NCBI RefSeq assembly: GCF_029931775.1
Contig: NC_079320.1
Coordinates: 84,429,656-84,493,655 of the forward strand
Source of the DNA: Euleptes europaea
Lineage: Eukaryota; Chordata; Lepidosauria; Squamata; Sphaerodactylidae
Length of the DNA: 64,000 bases
Reading direction: 5' to 3'
The notes below the pieces were generated by a model, which ran no database searches, was not told where the DNA came from, and worked only from the letters and a program-made list of their open reading frames with translations. The stretch's first letter is position 1, and each line of letters opens with the position of its first letter. Position numbers and translations under genes: made by a program. Positions 9,244 through 21,726 of this stretch are shown here, piece by piece.

Positions 9244-10945
9244 AGTAGTAATGATCACTACTGTGGGAAAACCATTAAGAATGAACTCATTGCCCTTATG
9301 GCCAACAAAGGATTAGACAACATATGTTGGGCAAAGCTAAATATTACTCTGTCATATTAGATTGCACACCGAATGTAAGTTGCTGTAAAAACAGCATGAT
9401 TTATGAATGAAGATAGAGGCAACATTTGTGTCAAAGAACATTTTCTGGGATTCAGGGCAGTTCATTAAGGATTGCCGTGGCCAAGGTTATGATAATGGCA
9501 CCAACATGAAGGGACAAAAGAAAGGTGTTCAGGCAAGACTACTTACATTGAACTAAGAAGCATCATTTGTACCCTGTGGCTGTCACTCTCTCAGTCTGGT
9601 AGTTTAAGAAGCTGCATCATCGTGAAAGGGATCTATTTCTGGTGTACCAGAGCACATTTTTGTGCTATTTTCTGCCTCTGTTCAATGGTGGAATATAGTG
9701 AATGGCACTTGCTGGGAAGTTGCTTTGACAGTGTAAAGCCTATTTGATATCAGACAAAAATCTTTAATGCTGCTCTGATAGAAGTAGCAGAGTTGCCTCA
9801 AGCAGATGTATGGTCTTTGCAATGAAGCCCAGTGTCTAGCAAACCAACTGCTAAACTTCAAGTTGTTGATACCAATTGTAGTCTGGTGTGGCATTCTTTT
9901 CCACATGAGTATTGCAAGTGAGGCTGTGCAATGCTATCTCCTTTGTGAAGAAATGTGTAGACTTCCTCACATCGTACAGGCAAAATGGTTATGCAAGGGC
10001 AGTCGCCAATGCAGAAGAGTTTGCAGAAGCCCTTGTTGTTGATGCCACTTTCAAGGACCCCACACACAAGCACTATAAGAAGAGGCAGTTTGAATATGAG
10101 AGTCAGACGCATGATGAGGAGTGCAGTAGTCCTGAAGAAATCTTCAGATGGGGCTTCTTCTGCACTCTTGGAGACACTTTGGCCATTTATGTATTCTGAT
10201 TCCTCGCTATCACCCCACCAACTACTTCGGGGCTTTGCTTTGATTATACTATCGTTTTCTGACCATCAGAGGTCGTCTCACTCTCCCTGCACATTTCCAC
10301 ACATTTTGCCTGCATTTTCTGGAGTCATGTTTAGCCAGAATCCAGAAAACATGGGGAATACACACAGGTAGAGCCAGGCGATCTCTGATGGTTGAAAAAT
10401 GCAAGCACAATCAAAGCAAAGCCCCGAAGCAGTCGGCGGAGTGACCATGAGGAAACAACCATGCATAAATGGCCTGTTTGTTTTTCAATCGCAGAGCGAT
10501 TTAAGCAGTTGGTATGTCACAGGAACACAATTGTGCAACCTTAAAAAGCTATCACAGGAGATACTTACCACCCACTACATGGATCTACACAGAGCCCTCA
10601 GTAATGGTGACGACTCTGACATCAATGGAGCAGATCTTTAGTTAGATCTGGGCCACCCCCAGCACATCCTGCCTCCTGGAATAAAGCTGACAAAAGAGGT
10701 ACCCTGTAGTACGTCCATGATACTGAAAGGAGTGATGCCTTCTCAAACGTCTGAGTAGCACTACGAATTCTCCCGACATGTCCCAGTGACGGTTGCCAGT
10801 GATGAACGTAGCTTCTCAAAGCTGATGCTCATCAAAACGTACTTACTTGCTATCCTATCCATCAAGAATGACATCATTCAAAACCTTGCTCTGTCAATCA
10901 CTGTACTAGCATTTGCACAAGCCAAAGCTAGAAAAGCCCCATTCT
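9244..10945 (+). pseudogene. Decayed hAT transposase (ZMYM/DUF4371-like)
   Basis: Blocks in order are GQGYDNGTNMKGQKKGVQAR near 9490-9540, then PCGCHSLSL near 9578, then LCNEAQCLANQLLNFK (about 9814-9865), then AEEFAEALVVDATF and KKRQFEYESQTHDE (about 10005-10120). The C-terminal dimerisation signature VPVTVASDERSFSKL is near 10780-10830. These are the parts of the hAT transposases with a DUF4371-type N-terminal region. Several frameshifts and stops separate them, and a palindromic MITE (10202-10452) interrupts it. No terminal repeats were identified for this copy, so it is an old remnant, not a functional gene. Confidence 0.8.
10202..10452. mobile_element. Palindromic MITE inside hAT transposase remnant
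   Basis: The ends are long inverted repeats of about 75 bp at roughly 75% identity. The left begins CCTCGCTATCACCCC, then ACTTCGGGGCTTTGCTTTGA. The right ends CAAAGCAAAGCCCCGAAGC, then GGAGTGACCATGAGG. It lies between two coherent hAT transposase parts, so it inserted there. No protein is encoded. Confidence 0.65.
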
Positions 10946-11082
10946 AAGCAGTGACAGAGGACTAGACAACACAATGGAACTATCATACACACCCCTTTGT
11001 AACAGAAAGTTTCAAAAGGAATAGATGGTTTTACTTTCAATATTTTTGTGTCCTTTAATGGCAAGTATTCCTTAGTTTAGAA

Positions 11083-11789
11083 CAGTGGTGGGGAACATCA
11101 GGCCCGGGGGCCGTTTAAGGATTGCAAAATCATTTGGTCTGGCCCTTTGTGGGTCCTAGCAGATCTCTAGCTCAGAAGGATCTAAGACTGGCGATCTGCC
11201 CCCTCCTGCGGACAGGAATAGCCTTGATTCAAGGCAGATGTGAGTTTGTTTTGCTGAGAAAAGGAACCTTTCCCCCCCTTGCAGAAGAGTCGTTAGCAAT
11301 GGAGCTGCTAGGACCGCCCAAGAAACTGTGTTAACCCTTTCCCACCCAGGCCATGGAGAAACGTATTCCCTCTGTACTACAAGAGGGCTGGGGGCGGAAG
11401 TGGCGATAATGGAGGGGTTAAAGAGGGCAGGGTCAGAATGTGTTGGAGGGGGTGAGTTCTTAGCCAGCGTGTTCTCATTTCATCCCTGCAGGCGGAGGTA
11501 GCAGGAGCCCGCTGTAGAATCCGTCCCCGACCATGTGGAGCAGGACAACTCCGGCGTGCGGCTGGACGGCTACACCCAGCTGCTGCAACAGACCATCCTG
11601 TGCCACCAGGTGGGCAAGTGCGCCATCGGTTGGATGCCTGTCTGCTTGCTTGCGCCGGGGGGGTCATCTGGGGCAGCTGCCTGCTTGGGTCTTGGTCAGC
11701 TAATTTTTAAGTTGATAATTTTGTATGGCCAGCGAATGATATTATAAATATCCAAACGGCCCTTGGCGAAAAAATGGTCCCCACCCCTG
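11083..11789. mobile_element. Non-autonomous hAT (GGGGAACC family), copy 1
   Basis: The ends are CAGTGGTGGGGAACATCAGG and AAATGGTCCCCACCCCTG, with a perfect 8-bp duplication GTTTAGAA (11075-11082 and 11790-11797). No transposase is seen. The same family occurs at 47075-47996 and 60826-61674. Confidence 0.9.
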
Positions 11790-11900
11790 GTTTAGAATAT
11801 CCATTGCATAAACAAAATATAGATGAAAACAGTGTTAAAAGTTATCAGATTTCTCAACTATCCTGCCAGATTATGAAGATGTCTAAATTAATTCCCATGA

Positions 11901-12050
11901 CAGCTTGCTGGGGGTAAAGTGTAGATGACTGGGGAAGGCAATGGTAAACCAACCTGTAAAACACAATCTGCCTAGTAAATGTTGCGATGTCACCCCATGG
12001 GTCAGTAATGACCTGGTACTTGCACAGGGGACTACCTGTACCCTTTACCT
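11901..12050 (+). mobile_element. Truncated Sauria-type SINE
   Basis: CAGCTTGCTGGGGGTAAAGT, then GACTGGGGAAGGCAATGG, then CTGCCTAGTAAATGTTG matches the central part of the complete copy at 29711-30090. The tRNA-like head and the Bov-B-like tail are missing. Confidence 0.75.
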
Positions 12051-12321
12051 GCAAGGAAACTATTCCACCTTGATTTATATTCAGAAGAGCCACTTCATGT
12101 CTGTTGCAGTATCACTGGATGCTGTGTGCGTGGCTGCTTGGGACCATAACTCAGATTTTTTTATCTTGATGTTGTGTTCTTTCGTAGTTTCCAAACTGAA
12201 AGGAAGTTTCCCTTTGCTGGAGGTTTTTTCTGAAGAACTCTTATGTCATATTGGGCACACAAGAGTGAGTTCCCACTCAGCAGATTTAGCAGTGAACCTG
12301 TCTTGAAAGTACACTAAACAA

Positions 12322-12369
12322 ATCTTATCTTATCTTATCTTGTCTTATCTTATCTTATCTTATCTTATT
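12322..12369 (+). repeat. (TTATC)n microsatellite
   Basis: About nine near-perfect copies of TTATC with one TTGTC variant. Confidence 0.95.
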
Positions 12370-13130
12370 GCAATAATAAATCAGCAATAACATAATCAAC
12401 AGTCAGAGCAACACACAAAAGAAAATACAATAAAACTGCCTCATAAATTAAATTCCATGTTATGTGCGCATAGTTAATAAAAATATTTTACCAAGTGCTT
12501 CCTTCCAAAGCACAAAATTTGGACCATATCTAGATCAGACATACAACCTTGTGCCTTGGAAGGTACTCACTGGAAATCCCTTTTTCCTCTTTGCAACAGA
12601 GCCTGATATACATGAGGCTGATTGGTTGGAAACTTTTGCGATCACTACACCACTTCCCCCTTCCTCAACTTTTAAAAATCATTGTTTTTAATTAAAAAGG
12701 AGGGAACATTAATGAAGACTTGAATAAACACATTTTCTTTAAGAATTAAACAGGGGGCAGTCAGCTTGCTTAACGCATGGGGGTCAGGGCAAGCCTACCT
12801 CAAGAGCTTCTCCTAACTGTCTCAAGCGTTTCGGTTATGAGGTTGTAGAAGAAAAATTAAGACAAATGGCTCAATAGGCATTCAGTTTGCTGGCCAGTAA
12901 ACAGGCAGGTGAGGTGGAAGGAAGTCAGGATTGAGCTGTGGGAAGAGTTGCCAGCTCTTCTACCTGCCAACCAATTGAGGGTCGATGGCAGCCGGTTGAG
13001 TAGTTGAGAACCCTACATGGGACACACTCATTCAAGCTAGCTTGACTGGGTATAAACACAGCCAGGTGGGCTCCAACAAAGGAATGAGAGTGCTAGGAAC
13101 TGTAAATGTAACTAAATATATAGACTAACC
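12370..13130. other. No gene seen
   Basis: Unassigned sequence with no recognised repeat ends and no coding potential that I could support. Confidence 0.4.
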
Positions 13131-13137
13131 ACTCATT

Positions 13138-13222
13138 CCCGAGAATTGGCGTACGGGAACAGCGGGGAGAAGGCGCAGGCGCAGCCTTCTCCTAATGCCA
13201 TTCCCCGTATGCCGATAAACAA
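13138..13222. repeat. GC-rich hairpin
   Basis: GGCGTACGGGAA near 13148 pairs with TTCCCCGTATGCC near 13201, and AGAAGGCGCAGGC with GCGCAGCCTTCT inside. The result is a long imperfect stem-loop. It may be part of a foldback element whose outer limits (to about 13440) I could not fix. Confidence 0.5.
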
Positions 13223-13440
13223 AAAAAAGCTGGCGTAATGGGGTGAACAGGGATAGGAAGCCACCGACCGGCGCCTCCTCCCCCCACCCTTCCCCCACAG
13301 GCGCGGCAATTCTCCGCTGTGACCTGCGCCACGGAGAGACTGCATCGAATGAGGGGTGAGGTCATGCCGCCAGCATGTGTCTTGTTGCGTGATTAGACGC
13401 ATTTACGCTGGTGGTGAGGTCATGCCTCCTCCTAAGAGGA

Positions 13441-14379
13441 CTCACCCCCCCTCAGGAATGCAGTGTGAATGTAAAGATCGTTACCTCGGGGTGGGTGAGG
13501 AGGGGCAACATCATACAAGGAAAGCCTGACAGGTCCACACTTGGTCCCCCCACAACTAAACTTCTGGGGGACTATCTTGTAGGATTCCTGAGGCTACTTT
13601 GCTCTGGGGCACCCTGACGCCATCGTTAGGATTGGAAGGGTCTCTCCTTCCAGTGTATCAAGTGGCATTCCCTGGCCACTTATACTTGGATATTAGCCAC
13701 ATGATCCCTGCAGAACTTCAGGGTTTTTCATCTTTCAGGTATCACCTCGCTGTCACCCTGCACTTATCCAGCAGTTTCTGGAACCTGTTTTGGCACAAAT
13801 TTTAAGTTTGTCTCAATCCCAAATCGAGGCAAATTGCTGCCATTTTTGTGAATAACTGCAACTGTGGGTTTCTTTTCTTGCCCCCCGCCCCCACGCCTCA
13901 TTTTCATTCCCCCACCCACTTGCTCCTCCTTCCCAGCCTGAAGCTGGGAAATGGCCTAGGAGTGTTGAGGTCCAGCAGGGCAAGCGTTAAAGGAGCCGGC
14001 CTCGAAGCTGCTTTTGACCCCACCTATTGGCAGCAGCTCAGTGGCCACTCCAGGACTTGAATGGCTCGGGGCGGGGAGGTGTCATGATTATGATTCACAG
14101 AGCTTTCTGCAGTAAACTCAGTCTGAAGCCCACATTTACCAGCCACATTGGAGAAAAAGGCACCAGGAGAGTTAAGATTGCATCCCCTTAACTCAAGGTC
14201 CTTGCAAAAAAAGAAAAGAAAAAAGTCCAATGTCCAGTTTTTAGAATTTGGATCAGAAAACTGTGTGTCTGCTGAGCAGTAAATCCAGCACAAATTTCCC
14301 CCGCATAAATGGCCCCTGTGACTTCCTTGCCCCCATTCTGCCCTCTTTTATCCTCTTTCTTCCCACTGGATCTGAGCCT
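13441..14379. other. No gene seen upstream of gypsy element 1
   Basis: Mixed sequence with a C-rich block near 13870-13930 and an A-rich block near 14205. I see no coding region or element ends. Confidence 0.35.
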
Positions 14380-17300
14380 GACCAGTAAAAACCAGCTTCT
14401 TTGGACCTGTCTCTGATGTGGTTTTTGGTTCAGATTGGGCCAAGGGCTAACTTTGAGGGCTGCTAGATTTTTGTGATCGGTCCAGACTTTGAAGGGGACC
14501 CTCCACCCGTGCCAGCGTTAACCTCCAATGCCTCATCGCCGACACCTTTGCCCGAAATATACAGAGACTTTGCAGATGTTTTTGATATTAAAGAATGCGA
14601 TGCTTTACCTCCCCACCGTACCACAGACTGTGCAATTGAGGTGGTAAAAGACTGCGCACTAACTAAGAGCAAGATTTACCCCTTGAGCGTTTCCGAACGC
14701 GCTGTGTTACGTGACTTTTTGGATAAAAATCTTGCTCGAGGGTTCATTCGGCAATCGAACGCTCCCAACTCAGCCCCTGCGTTCTTTGTCCGAAAAAAGA
14801 AGGGTGACCTACGTTTATGCATTGACTTTCGAAAGCTTAACACAGTTACCCAAGCCAACGCCTATCCCATACCGTTGATTTCAGACATTTTGGGACAATT
14901 GCAGGAGAGACGCGTCTTCTACAAATTAGACTTAGTGGAAGCTTATTATCGAGTCCGTATCCGTGAGGGGGACGAACCCCTCACCGCCTTCTCTAGCTGT
15001 TTTGGAATGTATGAATTTCTTGTGATGCCTTTCGGGTTAAAAGGGGCCCCGGGGGTCTTCATGCAACTCATTAACGAAATCCTCCATGATTTACTTTACC
15101 GTGGTGTGGTAGTTTATCTGGATGACATCCTCATTTATTCAAAAACCATGGAGGAGCATGTTGCTCTGGTCAGAGAAGTTTTGCAACGTCTGCGTGACCA
15201 CCAGCTCTATGCAAAGCTGTCTAAATGCTAATTCCACCAGGAGAAAGTAACTTTCTTGGGGTACATAATCTCTCATCGTGGCCTTAGCATGGACCCTGCT
15301 AAAGTCCAATCGGTACTTGACTGGACTCCACCCTCCACCCGCAAACAAGTGCAGCAATTCCTGGGCTTTGCTAATTTCTAACGCTGTTTCATTCCCAACT
15401 TCGCTCAAGTGGAGTTGCCAATCACTGACCTCCTAAAAATGAAGGGTAAAGGGGTTTCTGCAACGTTGCCCTCTTCCAAAATACTTTGGACTGATCAATG
15501 TCAATCCGCCTTTGTAGCCTTCAAGCGGCTTTTCACTTCTGAACCTGTACTGCAGCACCCGGACCCGAACCAGATGTTTATTGTACAGGTCGATGCTTCC
15601 GATTTAGCCATTGGGGGGGGGGCTCTTCTCCAGAGAGGACTGGACGGTCTCCTTCACCCCTATGCCTACTTCTCGAAAATGTTTGCGCATGCCCAACTGA
15701 ACTGGCCCATTTGGGAGAAGGAGGCGTCAGCCGTCCATCATGCCCTTACTCTGTGGAGGCAATTCCTGGAGGGGTCCAGGGTCTCCTTTGAAGTCTGGAC
15801 TGATCACAAAAATCTAGCTGCCCTCATGGGGACCCATAAACTGTCCGCAAAACAACAGCGTTGGGCGGACTTCTTTGCTCAATTCCGTTTTGTTCTTAAA
15901 CATGTGCCCGGGAAACAGAACGTCCTTGCTGATGCCCTATCCAGATTGCCTCAATACCCAGTAAAACTTGACCGGCCGACAGACTCTTTATTCACCCCAG
16001 CGCACAGAGGGGCCCTGCCCATACTGGCCATGTAGACCCGGTCCCAAACTCGACCCCAGCCTGGAAAATGTACAGTGGCAGACAGGGGATTCCACCCTAA
16101 CAAGCCAGCTCCCTCGCTGGCCCCCTTGCGCCGTCTGTATCTGGCGCCTCGCAGCCACCAGTCTCCCCCCCAATCGCCACCAGCTCCTGATCCACCCTCT
16201 TCTGCGGGAGGAAGGGGAGTGACCCTCTCCAACTCCTTCCTGGACTCCCTTCGTGCTCAGTGCTTAGCCGAACGCACTGCCCAGACTCTGCCCCAAGGTT
16301 TACTTGAGCAAGGTGGTTGTTGGTACAAAGACTCAAAATTATATGTGCCTAAGATACTTCGAAGGGAAGTCCTGCAATTAGCCCATGGAGCTAAAACCGC
16401 TGGGCACCTTGGATTCCTGAAAACCCTCCATTTGTTGCGCAGACAGTTTTGGTGGTGGGGGGATACGTTCCGATGCGGACTCCTTCATTCGCAGCTGCCC
16501 TATTTGTGCCACCGTCAAACGGTCTCAAGGCAAGCCCCCGGGACTGATACACCCGCTGGAAATTCCCAGCAAGCCCTGGGAGGTGATTGCCATGGATTTC
16601 ATGATGGATCTCCCACTTGGTTCCGTGTGCGGGTATTCCCTCCTCCCCCAAGTTGGCCCGCCTCTTTGTGTCACATGTTTTCCGTCTCCATTCCTTCCCG
16701 CACAAGATAATCTGCGACCGCGGAAGTAGTTTCGTGGCTAAATTTTGGAAAGCTTTTCTCAAGTTGGTGGGGGTGGAGCAAGGTTTGTCTAGTGCTTATC
16801 ATCCCCAGACGGATGGGCAAACTGAACGTGTCAATGCTGTACTGGAATGTTATTTACGTTGTTATGTCAATTACCACCAAGATGATTGGGTGGAACTGTT
16901 GCCTTTTGCAGAATATGCTTACAATAATGCTGTACATCAATCTACAGGTTTTAGCCCTTTCTATGCTGTGTATGGTCAGGACTTTGGTCCTATTGCCCCT
17001 GTAGAGGTAACCGAGGGGGAGGGGGATCCTGACGTGGCCTCTTGGGCGCATGCTCTCCGTACCACATGGCCCTGGCTGGTGAGCAACCTGGACAGAGCCA
17101 AGCACAAATACAAGGCGCAAGCAGATAAGCATCGCTCTCCCAGCAGGGACTTTCAAATTGGTGATTTAGTGTATCTTTCCACCAAAAACCTGCGATCCAC
17201 TCGCCCTTGCCCCAAACTCAGTGCCAAGTACATAGGGCCATATCCCATCGCCCGGATCATTAACCCTGTCATTGTGGAACTGACTCTCCCTAAAACCTTG

Positions 17301-17622
17301 AGACGTATCCACCCAGTCTTCCATGTCAGCCTCCTTAAGCCTCATGTCGCCTCCTCGGAATGGCACCCGGAACTGCCTCCCGAGCAACCCGTGATGGTGG
17401 TGGTGGGGGGAGGAACATTTTGAAGTGTCAAAGATCCTGGATTCACATATACAGCATGGGTCCCTGCAATACCTAATTCGCTGGAAACACTTCCCCCCTG
17501 CCTACGATGAGTGGGTGCATGCACAGGATGTATCCGCCCCACTTAGTGAACGCCTTTCACACCGCCTACCCAGACAAGCCGTCCCCCTTGCAGGATGGGA
17601 GGGGGCCTTAAGGGGGGCAGAA

Positions 17623-19062
17623 TGTCAGGCCTGTGTCTCAGTTGGTTTCGTTTTCCCACTGTCCAGACTCAAGGACTGTTATGCATACCTAAATCCTTTT
17701 GAAGCTGTGGGAACCACAGCGCTGTTTGTGTTTTGTAATCTCTTCCTTTTTTCTATGCTTTTATATTACCAAGTGCAAGCCAGCAAGCTCCATTGCTGTC
17801 ACCTTTTCTTTATGCTCTGTTAACCTATTTAACCAGTAAAAACCAGCTTCTGTGGACCTGACTGTCTCTGGTGTGGTTTTAGGTTCAGATTGGGCCAAGG
17901 GCTAAACCAGTGGTTCTCAACCTGGGGGTTGGGACCCCCAAGGGGGTCGCGAAGTGTTTTCTGGGGGGTCGCCACCACTTTCCTGGGACAGCCCCCATTC
18001 CGGGCTGTCCAGGACTAACCCAGACGCCCTGTAACCCTGATCCGTCCATGAGGGCAGGGAAGACCCCAAGCAGAGAGGTGAGGAACTGGCCGACCGACAG
18101 CCAGAAGGAGCCGGGCTGCAGAGATGCGGCGGCGTGCCGCCGCACACCAGCTGTAGCCCCGCTGCCCAGCTGAGAGGTGGGCGGGCCAGCCCTGGGCACG
18201 GTCACACCTGCGCCAGGCAGATGATGGGGCAGGATGTGTGGGAGGCCAAGTAAGCTCCCCTGGCTCGGCCAGTTCAGGTCTCGGAGGAGAAGAGGGCGAT
18301 CCCCCTTGAGGCCGCTACAGCCACGTTGTTTTTACTTTTAGCCACGCTCAGGTGTGGCGGGAGCTTCAGCCTGGAATCCAAGTGTGCATGTCTGTAGTGT
18401 GGCTTCGCTTTTCTGCCCTGAGTCATCAGTTCCGCTCTGGCAAGGCCAAGGGGGAGAGAGTCGAGGTGCATGCGCAGTTTGGGATTTCCCCCTCGAGCGC
18501 GCAGGTTTGGTGAGGCGCAGAAGGAGCGGTGACTGGCGGGGGGGGGAGGCACGAAAAGTCTGAGTGGGATAAGCGGCCCTCGGCTCTTTCCTGGCCCTTC
18601 GCTCTCGTGAGGTGATTAAATGGAGCTCCGCTTTGAGGGATAACTGCAGTTCTGTGCACAAGCAGTGTCCCAGTCACAAGAGAGGGGGTTTCCTCGTGAG
18701 AGCCCGGCCTCCTTGGAAGAGTTTTTGGGGAGAGAGGGGAGGACAAGGAACGCAGGGCATGCTCAGAGGCACTCTTTCCTCCGTGCCAGGAAAGGTTGCC
18801 ATGCCACACAGTCACAGCCGCTGCGCAACAGGTGGTAGTACTGTTTGCTTGTTTGTTTTAAACTTTAAAATTTAAAGTAATTATATATATGGATACCCAA
18901 ACAAATGTGTTTTCTTTATCCTATTGAAAATGTCATTTATGCAAATTTATGCAAATGTGACGAGGGTCGCAGGTTACTTGGCAATTGTAAAAGCGGGTCG
19001 CGACTCGAAAAAGGTTGAGAACTACTGGGCTAAACGAAACCAACTGAGACACAGGCCTGACA
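17623..19062 (+). mobile_element. 3' LTR of gypsy element 1, carrying a hAT
   Basis: It begins TGTCAGGCCTGTGTCTCAG and ends CTGAGACACAGGCCTGACA. Without the 1120-bp hAT and one target duplication it is about 312 bp. Its first and last 28 bp are perfect inverted copies of each other, far longer than the usual TG/CA. The remnant at 14380-14450 matches its 3' part (ACCAGTAAAAACCAGCTTCT, then GGTTCAGATTGGGCCAAGGG). Confidence 0.9.
17908..19027. mobile_element. Non-autonomous hAT (CAGTGGTTCTCAACC family)
   Basis: The ends are CAGTGGTTCTCAACCTGGGG and AAAAAGGTTGAGAACTACTG, with the 8-bp duplication GGCTAAAC at 17900-17907 and 19028-19035. It has no transposase and inserted into the gypsy 3' LTR. 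Open frames inside (for example across 18.0-18.8 kb) are not recognisable proteins. Confidence 0.9.
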
Positions 19063-20369
19063 TATTGCAGGATCTCCATCAAAGACAATAACCCCTTTGC
19101 AAAAATGTGTTTCCTGAGTCAGAAAACGTGGTTTCCAGTGCTTGACCCTCTCTTCCGCCTCTTCATTATTGCTTTGGCTTTTACCCAATGTTCTTAAAGA
19201 TGGACTCCCTTTTAAGTCAGGTTTGGACTTTCCTAATGCTGCAACGATGTTTTGTTTTAATTATCTCTTTTAATACAGGTCACGGAATTACAATGCCTAA
19301 AAACTCTTGAGGGCCTATGCCAGATATAATGTCATTCCAGGCAAATGTGTACTGACCCAAAAATTCTGTGGAGCTAATGACCAGCGATTGAGGTAAAGCA
19401 AATGTGTCAGGTATTGCTCAATTACCTTTTACAGCGGTCAAAAGTCGCAGAAAAGATGGCGTAAAAACATGCTAATCACTGGAAAAAGTACCCCAGATGC
19501 CTGATGTGGAATCAACGATAAACATCTCAGGCCTAAAACCATCATTGTGTTCTGCAAAAAGGAAACACAACCCCTCTGAATAATGGCCTTCCTAAGTGGT
19601 TCTAATATGATTTCAAAAAGCAATTGACACTGACTCCAACAGTTACAAAGGGATCCAGCTTTGATGTTCAACAGGTTTGTGAAACCACAATAACAATGGT
19701 GTTTGCTTTTAACATGGACTTTGCCTACACATCTCCATCTTTCAGACTACACATCAAGACATTAATTATATACATGACAAAGTTCTGTGCCTACCAGCCT
19801 CGTGTTACCAATAAGTGACTATTAAACTGAATCAGAACAGGTGCACTAAAGAGATCGTGGGGACATTAACAGCAAGGGTTTTCTACTCATCATAATCAGG
19901 ACAGATTTGGACTTAAAGATATTTTGTGTGACATTCGGTTTAATACTCTAAATGGACAATGGACAATATTAGCGGTGCAAGTGTTTAATGATGTTCTTGT
20001 TTCAAAACATATGTTTTTATTGTATAAATTGTTATTCTCTGGGTGTTCTATTAGGTGCTACAAAGGAAAAAACTGCATGAAACTTAACCTAGTGAAATGA
20101 TCTTCCTGAAAAGGCTTGGCAAAAGAAAACGTTGGTTTTCCTTGTTTGTGCTGTATGTATGATCATGTTTCTGTTTTCTTGTATTCTTTGCTATATGCCA
20201 CTTGTTCAAGCTGTCCTCCAAAGCTCACACATGGTTGCAATAAGCCAACACACAAGCATTAGGAAACTCAATGGTTTTGTGTCCCCTATCCAAAGAACTC
20301 ATTTAATCCTTGCCCACACGTCACGTGCTTTTATTTAAAAGAATTTAAAGGTTCAAGTTAAGGGGGGAA
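19063..20369. other. Unassigned; possible internal remnant of an LTR element
   Basis: No protein domain could be named. A short hydrophobic open stretch lies near 20132-20338, upstream of a purine run (AAGGGGGGAA) and the LTR candidate at 20370. An old retroviral internal region is therefore possible but unproven. Confidence 0.25.
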
Positions 20370-20892
20370 TGCAGTGCCTATAAACTTCATTTATGGGAAA
20401 ACATATATTCTTTCATGTGTATAAACATTCATAGGTTCATGAGGTGCTATGCTCAAGAATAGAGCATAGCATCAGGCAGATATATTCTACCCACACATGG
20501 AAACTTTGGGGTTGGCATCCATAACTATAAGAGGCCAACAGAACACATTGCCTGGTACAGGCTTTCCCCAGTAAAGAAAAACAGTGTCTTACCTTCACTA
20601 TTAGGAATGTGAATCACAAGACCAAGTGCTTGCTTAGAGACAGCTTCTACCAATCTCTATATACTGTGTTAATTAAAGTAAGGTAGGCAACCAATGTCTA
20701 GTGAGTCAACGTAATTGGAACATCCCTAACCAGAAGTTATAATTGGGGTTGCAATCCTTTGTTTGAGTGTGAAGACTGTCCTGCGCATTAGGGCAGTTTT
20801 ATCCGGTATGTATATTGGGCTCAATAAACAACTGCTTTGAACTATCAACCTCCCACTGTGTTATATTGATTGGAAATTAATATTATGACACA
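20370..20892 (+). mobile_element. LTR candidate (fossil)
   Basis: It is preceded by a polypurine run AAGGGGGGAA, starts TGCAGTGCCTATAAAC and ends TTATGACACA. It has an AATAAA at about 20824 and a G/T-rich stretch beyond. These are the expected marks of an LTR. No partner LTR and no target duplication were found. Confidence 0.45.
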
Positions 20893-21299
20893 GGCATAAT
20901 AGACACTAGCAACTCTACCGAAAGAACTGCTGCAGAGCAGACATGACTGACGTAGCTAAACCTCTGGACTGACAGTATAATAAGGCAGCTTTGCATTGGT
21001 CAGGGCTACGTAGTCCAGAATCCTGGGCTGCAGGAAAGCAACTAGAGGGTATGGGGGGAAAGGTAGAGGAAGGCTCAACTATCCCTCAGCCACATCTTCT
21101 CTATTCCAAACGAGCCAGTTATGTCAGGATAGCTCATTATCACTCTGATCTTTAAAACATTTGGATGACTCCAAAGGTCATTTCCTGTTGTTATTAAGTC
21201 ACTTCCTCCAGTGGAAGAGGGGGACAGTTCCGTAGAATCCCCCTCTTCCTGAAGCCCATTGAGCCCTCCCCAATGCTGCTCCTGGGCAACAAGGAACCT
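20893..21299. other. No gene seen
   Basis: Unassigned sequence between the LTR candidate and a MITE. Confidence 0.4.
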
Positions 21300-21491
21300 T
21301 AGGGTTGCCAACCTCCAGGTACTAGCTGGAGATCTGCTATTACAACTGATCTCCAGCCGATAGAGATCATTTCCCCTGGAGAAAATGGCCGCTTTGGCAA
21401 TTGGACTCTATGGCATTAAAGTCCCTCCCCTCTCCTCAGGCTCCACCCCAAAAATCTCCCGCCAGTAGCAAAGAGGGACCTGGCAACCCTA
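21300..21491. mobile_element. Short hAT MITE (TAGGGTTGCCA family)
   Basis: The ends are TAGGGTTGCCAACCTCCAGG and GGGACCTGGCAACCCTA. The middle is GATAGAGATCATTTCCCCTG, then AAAATGGCCGCTTTGG. The target duplication has decayed (AGGAACCT versus AGTGACCC). Confidence 0.8.
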
Positions 21492-21726
21492 AGTGACCCT
21501 CAAAGCCAAACTAGACATGGTGATGTCCTGGTGGCCACCGCAAGGGCGCCATCACCATTTAAAAGTGATTTTAAAATGCTGTAAGAGCCATATACTAACT
21601 GGGCCCACAGCACGGCAGGATTAAGAGCTTTTGTCCCCCCAGCACAGCAGCTGTTTTGTCACTTGAAAAGGCACGGGGGTGCGGGGTAGGGAACAAGAGC
21701 ACTATGCTGCAGGCCTGATCTCCCTG

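Larger units (their letters stand above)
14380..19062 (+). mobile_element. Ty3/gypsy chromovirus, broken (element 1)
   Basis: Fossil LTR retrotransposon. Parts in order: a remnant of the 5' LTR (14380-14450), reverse transcriptase (about 14.5-15.4 kb, with the YLDD box), RNase H (about 15.5-16.0 kb), integrase (about 16.2-17.4 kb), a chromodomain at the end of integrase (about 17.43-17.58 kb), a polypurine tract AAGGGGGGCAGAA, and the 3' LTR (17623-19062). The gag and protease regions are missing. It is broken by a handful of changes plus the large 5' loss. A hAT element (17908-19027) lies in the 3' LTR. The reading regions are still long, so it is moderately old. Confidence 0.9.

Noticed and set aside
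18010-18830. GC-rich block resembling a CpG island with several open frames
   Set aside because: It lies wholly inside a hAT element with perfect target duplication, and no protein is recognisable.
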